Assembly: GCA_947069175.1 (NCBI GenBank)
Contig: CAMTDV010000012.1
Location: 40,952,341-41,016,340 of the forward strand
Direction of reading: 5' to 3'
DNA from: Scalesia atractyloides
Taxonomy: Eukaryota > Streptophyta > Magnoliopsida > Asterales > Asteraceae
Length of the DNA: 64,000 bases
The position numbers and the translations under genes are program-made. Below the pieces are notes generated by a model. The model ran no database searches and was not told where the DNA came from. It saw only the letters and a program-made list of their open reading frames with translations. Shown here piece after piece: positions 45,772 through 58,093 of this stretch. Numbering within the stretch: position 1 is the first letter of the stretch; every line of letters starts with the position of its first letter.

Positions 45772-46232
45772 TGTGAACGGGGATCGAGCTCCCGAAATAA
45801 GCAATCGACCTGATCTCGCTCAACTAGCAGAGGCGGAATTCATTGCTAGAGAGGTAGACAAGATAAACAAGATAGTACTTACTGTTTAACTGCTTCCGAT
45901 GTATTAATGACGTTCAAATACAGATGCAAGTAAACAAACTAGCAGAGCTTCGCCGTACCAATTGACAAATCACTAACTAGCTCTAACACAACACTTCCCT
46001 AATTATAGGTCGACATGACTCGTACCGAAGTGCGTGCTAAACAGACAACTATATTTTGTACGAGTCTGTGTTTCGTACGAGTGAGTCACTCGTATGAAAC
46101 ATGTATACTTTCGTACGAAACATAGTATTAAAACATATAAAACTTACTTTTTCACATTTAAACATTAACGTGTAAACTTTATAACATTACAGATACATCC
46201 TAGACGTAGGCAATAGACATTATGCACCAACA
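45772..46232 (-). repeat. 5' LTR of copia element B (461 bp)
   Basis: Begins TGTTGGTGCA on the - strand and ends GTTCACA. It is nearly identical to 31763-32224. The TATA-like site reads CTATAATTAG here instead of CTATAAATAT in the 3' copy. Confidence 0.93.
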
Positions 46233-47620
46233 TGAGTGCATCCGTTAAACAATATAATAAAGCACTAAGAGAGAATGACGCAACACTTTTGATGCTCAAA
46301 GCGACAGTTATAGACAAACAAATGGCTATTAATATTCAATTGAACACTATCACTGAGCTCAAAAGTGAGCTTGAGAAAATTAGAATTGAATCTGAACAAG
46401 TTAACAAACTGTTAATCAGTTATTCAACAAGCTCGTACGTCATTGATCACTTTCTGCCCAAAATCGAATATAATGATGAATCTAAAAATGGTGGAAACTA
46501 AAAGTGCGAGTTACCATCGTGTTCCACCACCCATGTGGAATAGTTATGCATGCACAAACTCATCTGGGGCGGAAAAGGCGCTTAACCTAAAGTTGAAAAC
46601 CGCACCGTCTATTGAGCTGCCTATGGATAGCGACGTAACTTACACCAAATCTGAAGGTGAATGTGACTCTGAAGTGGTAAACACAGTGGTTGAAAATGTG
46701 TTGAAAAGTGAATCTGAATATTTTGAGTCTGAAAAATCTGACAAGTCTGAGTCTGATGATATATCAGAAGGTAGTTTAAATATTGATCCAAATGTTATAG
46801 TTTATAAAATGAAAGGATCTGATAAGCTATAATTGGATGGGGACTTTCCGATCCAAAATGTGAACATGGATCGTGTGGATAAAATGTTCAAGCTTATGGA
46901 GGTAAGTGATGCTGATTTAGATAAACATGATGTATCTTTCTACTCTAAATCAAAAAGTGACAACAGACCCTACTATCATAAAAATAGAGATTATCTTGAA
47001 AATAAAAGGGGGGTTTGGGCTTCCAGAAGTGACATATGAACAACAAGTCCCAAAAACTAAACTTAACAAAGAAAATTTATTTTGTTTTTGGGACAATGAC
47101 TGAGAAAGAAAAGGAGATCATCGAAACTCAATCAAACGATCATTTTCTTAAAGAGAAAGATAAAAAGAAACAAGTTTTGGATACCTCTGTTCATAAGGAC
47201 AGCAGGACGTGCTATAACTGTAAGAAAGTTGGGCATATCGCACGATATTGCTCACAACCAAGTCCAAAACCTGTTTCTCATCCTAAAAAGTTCGCTAAGG
47301 ATGAAAAATAAAAAGCACCCATGATTGCACCAAAACAAATTCAAAAAAGGAACAACGAATCCCACAAAAATGTTAAACCAACTATCCAACGTCAATCTAA
47401 ATTTGAAATTGGTGAGACATCAAACAAAAATCGTCAAGTGGATTCAAAATTTTATGTTAAAAAGGCTAAACCTCAAACGCAAAAATGGGTAGCTAAAGTT
47501 ATACCATCCAAGGTTGAACCTAAAACTTCTGTTCCGAACAAAACCAAGCTTGAAAAGATTGATAAAAACAAAGTGGGTCCAAAATTCGACATTCCAAACC
47601 CACCCAAGACCAAATAGGCT
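46233..47620 (+). pseudogene. copia A gag, 3' part
   Basis: Resumes directly after the TGAGT duplication: SASVKQYNKALRENDATLLM, matching the coiled-coil segment of element B's gag. The second CCHC knuckle, CYNCKKVGHIARYC, is at 47210-47251. A Lys-rich tail (FAKDEK, a stop, then KNNESHKNVKPTIQRQ in shifted form) ends before the protease. Stops at about 46498, 46830, 47036 and 47310 break it. Confidence 0.86.
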
Positions 47621-47655
47621 TGGGTTTCTTTGTTTAAATAGTCTCTTCATCATGT

Positions 47656-47960
47656 GTGCAGGGGCTCCAGCATTCGATAATGTCAAAATGGATAATGGAT
47701 TTTGGAGCTTCTCTCCACATGACAAGAATGCTTGCGTTGCTCAACGACGTTAAAGCTATCCGTGGAGGGTATGTGGGTTTTGCTGGAATGCAGGGAAGTA
47801 GGATTGTTGGTGAAAGGATTCTCATGAACGGAGTAGTATCATTTGACAAGGTGAACTACATCACTGAACTTGAGAACAATATACTTAGCATCTCACAAAT
47901 TTGTGACAAGAAGTTCACTACGCATTTCAACAATAAAGAATGCTTGATCTAAAACCCGGT
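47656..47960 (+). pseudogene. copia A aspartic protease, active site altered
   Basis: The active-site block reads WIMDFGASLHMTRMLALLND where element B has DSGAS, so the second residue of the DSG triad is Phe. VNYITELENNILSISQICDK follows. The domain ends at a stop after KECLI. It is probably catalytically dead even apart from the frameshifts. Confidence 0.88.
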
Positions 47961-49560
47961 TTCAAGATTCTGGAGGAATGGATCCTAATGCGTGCTCCGC
48001 GAGAGAATGATTTATATGTTCTTGATATGGGTATCGCTTCTACCACGTCAAAGAAAGTTCAATGCTTTGTATCTAAAGCTACTGAGAAAGAGTCGATTCT
48101 ATGGCATCGGAAGATGGGGCACATTCATCTACGAAAGATGAATTATCTTGTGCATAACGACCTAGTGGAGGGTGTAAATTTGAAGAATTTTCAACTATCT
48201 GATGATTATCTGAGCTGCAAAAAGGGGAAGCAGCATAAGAAATCACATCCGAGAAAGCTGTTGAATTCTATCAAGCTACCTACTAGAAAGGCTACACATG
48301 GATCTATTTGGACCAGTCAACATCAAAAGTATCTCTGGTGATATATACTACCTTGTCGTTACAGATGATTATTCGCGATGCTCTTGGGTTTTCTTTCTGG
48401 AGAGTAAAGACGAAACGTTTGAAACTCTTATTATCCTCTTCAGAAAACTTGAAAACCTATATCGTTTGCCTATCAAGAGAATCCGTAGTGACAATGGAAC
48501 AGAGTTCAAGAACAAGAAGATGCTAGAATTCTGCAATGAAAAAGGGATTCTTCACGAATTCAGCGCCCCCTATACTCCTCAACATAATGGAGTAGCTATA
48601 AGAATCGCATACTGATTGAGACTGCCAGAACAATGTTAGCTGATTCAAAATTGCCAATTAGTTTCTGGAGTGAAGCAGTCGCGTCAGCGTGTTATACCTT
48701 AAGTTGTGTGTTAACAGTTATGCCTCACAACAAAACTTGTTTTAAGTTACTGAATCAGCGAAAGCCCAACCCTGCATTTTTGGAACCTTTTGGATCTCCG
48801 TGTACTGTATTGGACCCGGATGGTAAATTTGGAGCCAAATCCTTGGAAGGATTTTTCATCGATTACGCTACTACTCAGAAACGTGTTTTCTTGTCGAGTC
48901 TGAACCAGGTCATTCTAGCGAGCACGTTGATTGTCAAAGATATACGACACCAACGCAGAAACCTGGGGATCCGTGGCTGTTTAACTATGATGGATTGTGG
49001 AATTCATTCGAGCTGCCAGATGTGCCATCAGATGAAGAACTTGTTATGCTCTTTCAACAGCATCAAATATCTACTCAAGAACAAGTCTCTAGACCATTGG
49101 TGATTTCTACATCACTTTCAGTCAACACGTCTGATGTCAGTCAAAGCTCTTCTCAACAAGTTCTTGTTCCTGCACCAAATCTCAATACTACCGAATCATC
49201 TGCCTAACCGAATGCTGATGCTGACTCTGGTCGGGAACCAACTTTCAATGATGGTGGATCCAGTTCTGATGAAGGATCTGAACAGATTGAAAGCTTCTTG
49301 AACAAATAGGCTGCTCAGTCTAATGCCAGGAATGAAGCTTCTTCGTCTGTACTGGTCGTCGATGAAGTTCTTACGAATTTGCAATCGCAAGTAGATGTTC
49401 CAACTGAAGTGATGCCTAGGAAACTTTCATATCATCCATCGGAGAACATATAGGCAGCTTACAAACCGGAGTGCAAACTCGCAAATCAGATCAACAAGGA
49501 TCTAAGCTGTTTCTATACTAGTATTTCTCCACTCCAAACCCGACTTTCTAATAGTTGTTT
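47961..49560 (+). pseudogene. copia A pre-integrase domain, integrase and linker
   Basis: ESILWHRKMGHIHLRKMNYL and YLSCKKGKQHKKSH form the zinc region. The core has MDLFGPVNIKSISGDIYYLV and IKRIRSDNGTEFKNKK (two Asp). The block expected to carry the catalytic Glu reads YTPQHNGVAIRIAY and stops, since a small lesion at about 48595 shifts the frame. Downstream pieces include FWSEAVASACYTLSCVLTVM and GAKSLEGFFIDYATTQKRVF. The linker to RT (49000-49560) is fragmentary. Confidence 0.9.
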
Positions 49561-49609
49561 TGTTTCTCACGGGTTGAGCCGGGAAGCTGGAAAGACGCGT
49601 TAAAGGAAG

Positions 49610-51113
49610 AAAGCTGGGTGGATGCGATGCAGGAGGAATTGCTTCAATTCCAGAAACTTAGAGTCTAGAAGCTTGTTGACCTACCAGATCATCACAAAAA
49701 GATAAACACTTGATGGGTCTTCAAGTGTAAACGTGATGATAGGGGAGTTGTAGTCTGAAAAAAAGCTCGACTTGTGGTTCAAGGTTTTCACCAGTAGGAA
49801 GGGATAGACTATATCGAAGTCTACTCCCCAGTTGCCTGTGTTGAAGCGATTCACATATTCTTGGCCTTTGCCTCATGGAAAGGGTTCAAGGTGTACCAGT
49901 TAGATGTTAAATCTGCTTTCCTGTACGGTAAAGTTAAAGAGGAAGTGTATGTCGACCAACCACCGGGGTTCGTCGATCCAGTGCACAAAGACAAGGTCTA
50001 CCTTCTGAAGAAAGCCTTATACGGTCTTCATCAAGCCCCGAGAGCTTGGTATGAAATGCTGTCAAGTCATCTTCTGGACAACGACTTTATCAGAGGAACT
50101 GTAGATTTTACTCTTTTTACCAAGGAAGTGGATGGGCATCTAATAATCGTACGGATATATGTGGATGATATTATCTTTGGATCGACAATGACAAGTTGTG
50201 TAAAGACTTTGAAGAAGTCATGAAACGCAAATTCGAAATGAGCGTGATAGGGGAGATGAAGTTCTTTCTAGGACTTCAGGTCGATCAGTTGCCTAATGGT
50301 ATCTTTATCCATCAAACGAAGTATGTTCATGACATATTGGAGAAATTCAATATGACAGGGGCAAAACCAGCATCTACCCCATTAGCTCCAAATCACGGCA
50401 TTTGTCCAGATCTTATTGGAGAAAGTGTTGATGAGACTTTATATCGCTCCATGATCGGATCCTTGATATATCTTACCGCTTCTCGACCTGATATCATGTA
50501 TCCAACGTGCCTGTGCACCCGTTATCAGTCAAATCCAAGAGAGTCGCACCTGCTTGCTGTCAGACGCATTATGAGATATCTGAAAGGTTCTTCAAGCACC
50601 GGCTTGTGGTACCCTAGACATGACAAATTTAATCTTGCAGGATACTCGGATTCTGATTTCAGTTGCTGCAAACTAAATACCAAATCTACAACGGCCGACT
50701 GCCAGTTCTTCGGAACCCGTTTGGTAACGTGGCAATGCAAGAGACAGACCGCGGTCGCTCTCTCTACTTGTGAAGCTGAATACATTGCAGCATCCAGCTG
50801 TTGTGCCCAGATTCTCTGCATTCAACAGCAGATGAGAGACTTCGGATTGCAATTTCTTGATATGCTGATATATGTAGATAATCAGGCCGTGATCGCTATC
50901 ACCAAAAACTCATGCCAACACTCACGCACTAAATATATCAAGATTCAACACCACTTTATCCGTGACTGTTACGAGAAAAAGTTGGTTAGAATTGAGAAAA
51001 TCCACACTGATGACCAAAAGGCAGATTTTTATACCAAAGCTTTTGATAAAACAAGATTCAAAAATCTTTTAAAGTTGAATGGTTTGAAAAATCTGATATC
51101 AGGATGTTCATGA
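49610..51113 (+). pseudogene. copia A reverse transcriptase and RNase H
   Basis: RT begins near 49610 with several stops (DAMQEELLQFQKL, TGA for the usual Trp). From 49861 it is open: [53 protein letters not shown] (YVDD intact). A shift near 50195 leads into a 305-residue open frame with KRKFEMSVIGEMKFFLGLQV, HQTKYVHDILEKFNMTGAKP, STCEAEYIAASSCCAQIL and YVDNQAVIAITKNSC, that is the RT end and RNase H, to 51113. This is the best preserved pol part of element A. Confidence 0.92.
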
Positions 51114-53158
51114 GGTTGAGTTTGAGGATGATGACGACTTGATGTGAATATTTCACCGGTTACACGTATTTCTGTACATTCTTTCTTAAAAATTCTAAAA
51201 ATCCAAATATATGTTTTTGATTTTAGGGGAGAATGTTTGGGGAAAATACAAAAACATTATAAAATTCATAAAGAGTTTTTTGAAAAAGAGTGATCATATT
51301 ATATCAAAAAGCCAGTCACAATATGCTACAGAATTGGAATGTTAAACAGGTGATTAAACATGTCTTACTGAGGATGTGCCAGTAGGCTTCACTCGTTCAG
51401 TAAATTGTTTTCGAGATATAAACCTAAAATAAAAACTGAATAACTTGTGGGACAACATCTCTTGGATATATGGACTTAGTACTCCAAAATTTCGTTTGAG
51501 AGAATGCCAGATTCTGCAATACTAGGTCTTTATATTTAATCAATATCTAGGGTATTATCTGAGTTCTTCTGATTTAGCATGAGCAATGGCCTAGAACTTG
51601 TATAATACTTCATGCATTATTCGCCCAAGCTGCATAAAAAATGATTATGTCATAAACTTTGTGACATCTGCAGTATAAAAGATTCCTGTATGGAACACCA
51701 CCTAAAGACGAGACTTCATCTCTTTGTCTGTATTGAAATACTAACCTGGCTTTCAAGGTCTCGCACTCACCCTTTATAGATATCAATTGGATATATTCAC
51801 CTGTAAAATGAAATTCTAGGCATCTCGATACGGGAGTATATTCTGAGATGGGAAACACAGTTATTTCTGTTCATAAGTTTACCTAACATATCTTGAAACA
51901 GTTGAGAAACGAGAAGAAGTTTAAAAGGACAAGTATATTGGCAATCTAAGTAAATCTGTTTAAAATCTTACTGAGTATACCAAGATCAACGGTACCGATG
52001 ATTTGTTAAATACTTGATATGGTTCTCTCAACACAAAACTTATAAAAATATGTTTGTTGTTTCGATAATATTCTGAAACTCAAAAGGATTTTCAGTTTCC
52101 TTAGCTTTTTTGTGATATTTTTAGTCTACTGATATTGAAGACACTGATGGTTGAAATCATGACGACATCTTGCTGAGTGGAAGCTGAAAACCATGGGTTG
52201 GAGCTAATCTTTATCGGAATTTACCTGAACGTCAACAAAGTTCATTAATTTGAAACTTTACATGTTAAAATAAATCTGTTTTGGTAAAAAACGGTCAACC
52301 AAGGTCATTAACTTGGACTTGGTAGGAAAATTAGAGAACCATGGTCATTAACTTGGACTTGGTTAATCGAGTGGGTTTTAAACAGATATAATTTGATAAA
52401 CATAAAAATATCACAAAAATTAAAATCACAAAGTTCAAAAAGGTTTCAGAATGCTTCGTACGAATAGCACTAATTCGTACGAAGAAAGTTTGGTTACTTC
52501 GCACAAAATGATGTTTCGTACGAACAACTCCGGACTAGTATATAAGCTCTCATACTTCGTACAAAATAACTTTATGTCTTTGTGAGAACTGTAGTGCGAG
52601 TAGAGAGAACTTTGTGCGAAACACATTCTGAAATCTTCATTTCTTGATATACTTTGATTTCTATCACATTGGGGAGGTTAATTGGCACACCTCTTACAAT
52701 GGCAAGGTAATTTTGCTGAAACCAAGTCGTTATAATGACGAAATCGAACCAGTCGGACTTAAAACTTAGATTTAATCTAAGGGAGTTTGGACCGGTAAAA
52801 TTTAAAATTGACCACAAAAATGTTAATATCGGCCCTTATAACTCGTAAATCGACTATCAGTTTGATAAAATCTACAAGTTTTAGGTTTGGATTGAACTTG
52901 GTAATTTTGGAACGATTCAAGATTCGTACAAAGAAGTGTTTTGTACGAAGCAAGGGTTTTCAAAGTTCTATTATTTTCATTCATACGAATGGCTGATTCG
53001 TACGAAGCAATTCTTAAAAGTTAAATTGCAAAAATTACCCTAAGTGCTACTGATTCGTACGAAGTTGTGTTCGTACGAAGCAAGTTTGGACAAACTTTGA
53101 AATTTTTCTAACTTTGGAATCATCCGTACGAAGTAGTGATCCGTACGAATGATGTTTG
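51114..53158 (+). other. non-coding block between pol and aORF of element A
   Basis: Starts with an acidic tail remnant (GAGGATGATGACGACTTGA), then TTTTAGGGGAGAATG and long non-coding DNA that matches element B's block in inverted orientation. The last 700 bp (52450-53158) carry at least ten CGTACGA-type motifs. Element C is inserted at its end. Confidence 0.7.
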
Positions 53159-53460
53159 TGTTGGGCTTGGAGCTTTAAAGGTTTATTCATTTATAGTGTA
53201 TTTGGGCTTTTGGGATTAGTTTGGGCTTCCTAGTGCCTCGTGGCCTAGGGTTGTACTTTTGGGCTTTGTGATGTTTATAAATAGAGGGGTTAGGTCATTT
53301 GGTAGGGGTTAGAGAGTTGATAGCAAAAACTTGTATCTGACATCTTTTGGTGTATGCAAGTTATATTATTCAAGTTATTAAAGTTGTTCTTCTTCCTAAT
53401 CATAATTTCCACTATTAATTAGGTTAGTGATACCTGTTTGATCCGTTTACGGGACTTGCA
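53159..53460 (+). repeat. left LTR of element C (302 bp)
   Basis: Begins TGTTGGGCTTGG, carries TTTATAAATAGAGGGG (about 53275), and ends GGGACTTGCA directly before the primer-binding site. Confidence 0.85.
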
Positions 53461-53462
53461 AT

Positions 53463-53474
53463 TGGTATCAGAGC
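53463..53474 (+). promoter_or_regulatory. primer-binding site of element C
   Basis: TGGTATCAGAGC two bases after the left LTR. Confidence 0.92.
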
Positions 53475-54282
53475 TTGCTATTCTAATACAGGCTCCAGGT
53501 ATTGCTGATTGAAGAAGTTTTGAAGTGTATTGCTGTTGTTTGGATCAGTTTCTGGTATTCTGGATCACTATTCGTCGACGGAGGATACTGTCCGAAGAAC
53601 TCGAAGAATTTGTGAAGATTTTGGATCTGACACTGTTCCAGATTTCGAAAAACACGAAGAAGGTTCTCATAATTCGGATTCACTACTGTTTCGGATTCCG
53701 AAGAATACAAAGGAGATCGTCAATTTCAGATTGATCCCTGACTGTTGCTTGATTCTGGATTGTGATCCGAGTTACTATTGCTGTATTTGATTTCCTTGAA
53801 TTCTGGAATTCAGTAGCAGAAAAAGCGGGGCTACTGTTATGGATTGGGTCTCTGTTCCGGATTTTTAGAAGATAAGACAGGCGTTTCAGATTCTTAATTC
53901 CGGATTCTTGATTTCGGATTTAAATTCAAAGTTGATTATTCCGGATCTTCATCTCGGATTCTCCATTTCAGATTCGGATCTCGGATCTCTTTTCGGTCTT
54001 CTCATTTGGGATTTCTACTTGGGTTTTTCTATCTCGGATCCTCAAATCGGACTCAGCAATCCGGATTGTTCATTTCAGATTCTTTAGTCCGGATTGCTTA
54101 TTTCGGATAATCTATCCAGGTTACCAACTTTGACTTCCGGATTGTGATTTCGGAAAAACTTTCCGGGTTGACCATCTTGACTACAAAATTGACCTTTTCG
54201 GATTCAGCACTATTCATAAGAATCACTTAAGTTAATTGAACTTTAAATCAATTTTGGTAAATTTTTAATTAATTTAATTTCA
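53475..54282 (+). promoter_or_regulatory. CGGAT-rich leader of element C
   Basis: Fifteen or more CGGAT words, mostly as TTCCGGATT or TTTCGGATT, lie between about 53670 and 54210. The short ORFs in this leader (53525-53790) are by-products of the repeated motif. Confidence 0.8.
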
Positions 54283-57200
54283 ATGTCTAGATTCATGACC
54301 GCACAGGACCTGACAAATGCCACACTGGCAGCCCTGCAATCACAAACTTTAGCCCTCCACCAAGAGCTGGATCGGGTGATTGGCACTTCCACCAAAGTGC
54401 CACGTTGCACGGAGATGAATATTACGAGTGGAAGTTCCGCTTTGAACAGTATTGCAAAGCAAAAGAACCCGGCGTGTGGAGATGCATCATGAATGGTCCA
54501 CGAACCATAGTGTACAACACAAAGCAAGATCCTGAAACGAAAATTCCCAAACCCATGCACCTATGGACTCCAGAGGACATCAAGATCATAGAGGAAGATG
54601 AGAAGGCTTCTGCAACGCTGACCATGGCTCTAGGACCTGATATTTCTATCGCGGTCAGGAACTGTAAAACGCAAAGGAGGTATGGAGCGGGTTGCAAAAT
54701 CTCTACGAAGAAAATGCCGGCATGAAAGCAAGTAGGGTGAATCAGCAATCCAGCTCGTTCAATCACATATATGGGGAAACCATCGAAAACCAGATACGTC
54801 GCTATGTCAAGCTGGTTTCCCAGATGATTTCAGCTGAGATCACCCTTACCAACAGCGCTATGAACCGACAGTTATTGAATTCACTGCCCAAAAGTTGGGA
54901 TGCAGACGTGGGCATGATTAAAAAGACAAAGAACTTAAATGATGTCACTCTCACTGAGATGATAGCCACTATCAAATCATATGAAATTGACAACAAGCAG
55001 CGGGAGATCAACCATCAAAGCAGTTTGATGGCAGCGGGGATGATAGGGCAGACGCGGCTTTAATGTCACAGAATCTCGTCTATAGTCCTCTGCAAGGAAA
55101 TGCACAAGCACCGGGTGGATCAAATGTGGTGTACAGTCCTATTGCCACGCCTCAGAACACTCAGTATGTGTATGGTTTTCATTCTCCAAATCCTACAATG
55201 GTTTCAACTGCTCAAGTTCACACACAGTACCATGCTCAGTATCCTAACGTGGTTTTCAGTCCTGCAACTCCTCAAACAGTGCAACAAGGCATTATTCCTC
55301 AAACTGCTGCACCCGTCCCTAGATATGCTCAACCCGCGCCCAACTCTGCGTTTTTCACTAAGGAAAACGTAGAGAAACTGGCTATTGCTGCATCGATGAT
55401 CAAAAGCTTAAATGCCTTCCTGGCAGGCGATCTAACCCCTCTATCTATTCTTCCAACAGAAGTTGATCAGATCATGGAGGAGGACCTGGACAAGATCGAT
55501 GTCTCCTGGAATTTAGCACTGGCTGCTTTTCGGGTCAACAACTTTCAGAAAAAGTATGGAAGGCAACCCTTGTCAAACCTGAAGACTGGTCTCACAAAGG
55601 ACAAACTTAGATGCTACCAATGTCATGAACCAGGCCACTTCGCTAGGGAATGCAAGAAGCCACCGTTAGGGTATGTATCATCCTGGGTCACTAATATACA
55701 GAGCAGTGACAGACAGCTGGTTCCCGTCTCTCCTTCCAAGTCAACTACGAGTCCATCAGGCAGCTCAGGCGGGAAGTCCACAACACTGGTAGCCCAACAG
55801 CATGAGGGTTTCAATTGGGCAGATGCTGCAGCTCAAATGGAAACCTTGAATCTATCCAAGAACAGCAACCACTGCATGATGGCGCATAAAACTGAGACAC
55901 CCGATCTTTCGGAAACGGTAAATCGAATACTCTGTTCTGATAGTTGTCGTTTTAAATTATCACAAATGCGCGCCCACAATTCAACTCTTGTGGCTGAATA
56001 TCAACAAGCTACGTCACAGAACATCGCCCTCAAACATAAGAACAAGATTCTTAAGGAGAAGGTCGAAGCACAGAAACTGGATGTGGCTCAGCTAAAGCTA
56101 GACTTGAACAAACAGCAATGTTGGGTCTACGACTACAAGCTAAAATTAGCTGAAAAGGATGTAGAACTTCAAGCAGCCTTAGCCAAGCTGAATTCCTTGA
56201 CGGGGAAGCTTCACGAAAATGAAATAAACATTAAGAAATTTGAAACTTCCAGCAAATTAGTCAAGGATTTATGTGACCTCCAGCTTAATTATCAAAAGAA
56301 CTTTACTAAAGGCCTTGGGTACAATAGGGCGCCTCCACCATATAATCATAACTATACTAGAATGCCTGAATGTGAAGAAGAAGTAGAAAACGCTGAAAAA
56401 TGATGTATGGTAAACCGTCAGATTACTTATCCAAACCATGGACGCCCTATTACCCAAAGTTCTCCAAACCAACTGAACTCAAGAGGGATGGTGTTTTTAT
56501 TGCTTCTACATCACTTCCTCGTGAGATTGGAAATCGTCCATTTGAAAGTACAGTTGGATTGGAGAGAAACAGTGCCTGAGGCAGAAACATCCACATCCTC
56601 CACTAAACTTAATGAAAAAGAATCTTCTAATGCTCAAACTAAATTTGTGAATGATACTAATGTGTCTAATTCATGCGCAGAAGAAATTTTAGTTGAGGAT
56701 ATCACACAGTGTGATGAAGAGGAATGTCTGAATACACATTCAGACAATTTAGCTGATGATTATGCATTTTATAAACCTGCTTTTGACTTTTTAAATCAAT
56801 TTCTTGCTGAACAATTTACATGCTCAAACAGTGTTGGTTGTGTTGAGAATTTAGACAGTTTTAGTTCCGGTTTTTCATCAAATTCTAATGTTTTGAACAA
56901 TGCTAATAACTATGATGATTTGTGTGATGAGAAAATGAATTTAGCTACAGGATCTGCATCAACAGATGATTCAGCTTTATCGGCTTTAGCTGAGGATACC
57001 GAATGTTCATCTTCAACTGAGGATACTGAACGTTCATCTGCAGAGGCTGCATCTGTTGATGCCACTCCTAGGGTTAACAGTGTGAATGTCGACCAACCAA
57101 CTGTTTCTGTCAACGTTGATGGTGACATAATTCTAGAAGACCTGGGTGACTTAACACAAGGGACTGATTCTGAAATGATAGAAGATGACCACACTTTTCC

Positions 57201-57861
57201 AAGTGAATCAAACGAAAATTTTAAACTTGATCTTGGATCGGAACCTCAAACTTCTCAAAGTTGCGAGGTTCCACCGTCATCTGCTGAAACTTCAGAACAG
57301 GATGTCCCTGTAGAGCCACTCGTTTCCTCTACAAAATCTGTCATGAAGTGTGATTTGAAAAGTAAGACTAAAAAGAGGAGAACACGTCGATCTAAAAAGA
57401 AGAAAACTAAACAAGCATCTACAAAAGCTGAAATGGCAACTGCTGAGTCTTCTCATCAAACTGAGGAATTAACTCAGCAGTCGCATGCTGAATCTGTTAA
57501 GCAACCAACTGCACAGATATCAGTTAAACTTTTGTCAAAATCTCCATGTCCAAAATCTTTCAATTCAAATCACAAAACTAACAAGCGTGCTGATGGTTGT
57601 GTGCAGGACAACGTCAAGACCAAGACCGTGCGTCAGCCGTCAGTAAACGCCAGCAAGAAACTGACAGACAAGTTGCCCAGAATTTCCCAAGCTGAACTGA
57701 CTGTGTTCTTCCAGAAGAGGCACACCTGTTTCAATTGTGGATCTCCCGGGCACATTGCTCGAAATTGTCAAAAACCTTTACCTCTCTTAAAACTTTCTAT
57801 TCCAGACATCAGAAGGCCATGCCTAATCGCCCAAAAAGGTGGAATGTTAATCAGCTGATGT
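54283..57861 (+). pseudogene. copia C gag region 1, long, with two zinc knuckles
   Basis: ATG 54283 begins MSRFMTAQDLTNATLAALQS. A shift near 54405 continues EYYEWKFRFEQYCKAKEPGV and LWTPEDIKIIEEDEKASATL, typical of the plant copia gag (UBN2-type) core. A second shift near 54700 gives YGETIENQIRRYVKLVSQMI and then a 446-residue open frame (55063-56403) with CYQCHEPGHFARECKKP (knuckle at 55612-55653) and a coiled-coil segment (KILKEKVEAQKLDVAQLKLD). After one more stop an open frame to 57858 is acidic, Ser-rich, then strongly basic (KTKKRRTRRSKKKKTKQ) and carries a second knuckle CFNCGSPGHIARNC (57727-57768). Only a few lesions are present, so this part is comparatively young. Confidence 0.85.
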
Positions 57862-58093
57862 AACCAGAGTTAAATGTTTTCGTGCACAGAATTTGATCCA
57901 CAAACAATTTTAACTAATTGGTTGCACGGTTAGACTCGTGTGATTTTTAAGGCACGAAATTTCCTAAAATTACCATCGGACATTCTATATCATTGGAATC
58001 GTATCGTCGAGACGAGTCTAACGGTAAATTTTGGTAAAATTAGTTTTCGGACATTTTTATCGTGTTTACCGGTCCGGTTTCGATTATCCGAAG
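57862..58093 (+). other. non-coding stretch before the small ORF
   Basis: AT-rich with TTCCTAAAATTACCATCGG and CGTCGAGACGAGTC. It does not resemble the neighbouring gag regions and reads like an untranslated leader. It may belong to the captured segment. Confidence 0.35.

Larger units (their letters stand above)
31758..46237 (-). mobile_element. Ty1/copia element B nested in element A, TSD TGAGT
   Basis: The element is 31763-46232 (about 14.5 kb) on the - strand, flanked by TGAGT at 31758-31762 and 46233-46237. The termini are TGTGAACG and CACCAACA on the + strand. Order along its own strand: 5' LTR 46232-45772, primer-binding site, leader, gag, protease, integrase, RT, RNase H, non-coding block, extra ORF, polypurine tract, 3' LTR 32224-31763. 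The two LTRs differ at roughly a dozen positions by eye, so the insertion is fairly young but not fresh. It is the same family as element A. Several frameshifts and stops inactivate it. Confidence 0.93.

Noticed and set aside
53525..53790. Three overlapping ORFs before element C gag
   Set aside because: They come from the repeated CGGAT-type leader motif and have no conserved domain.
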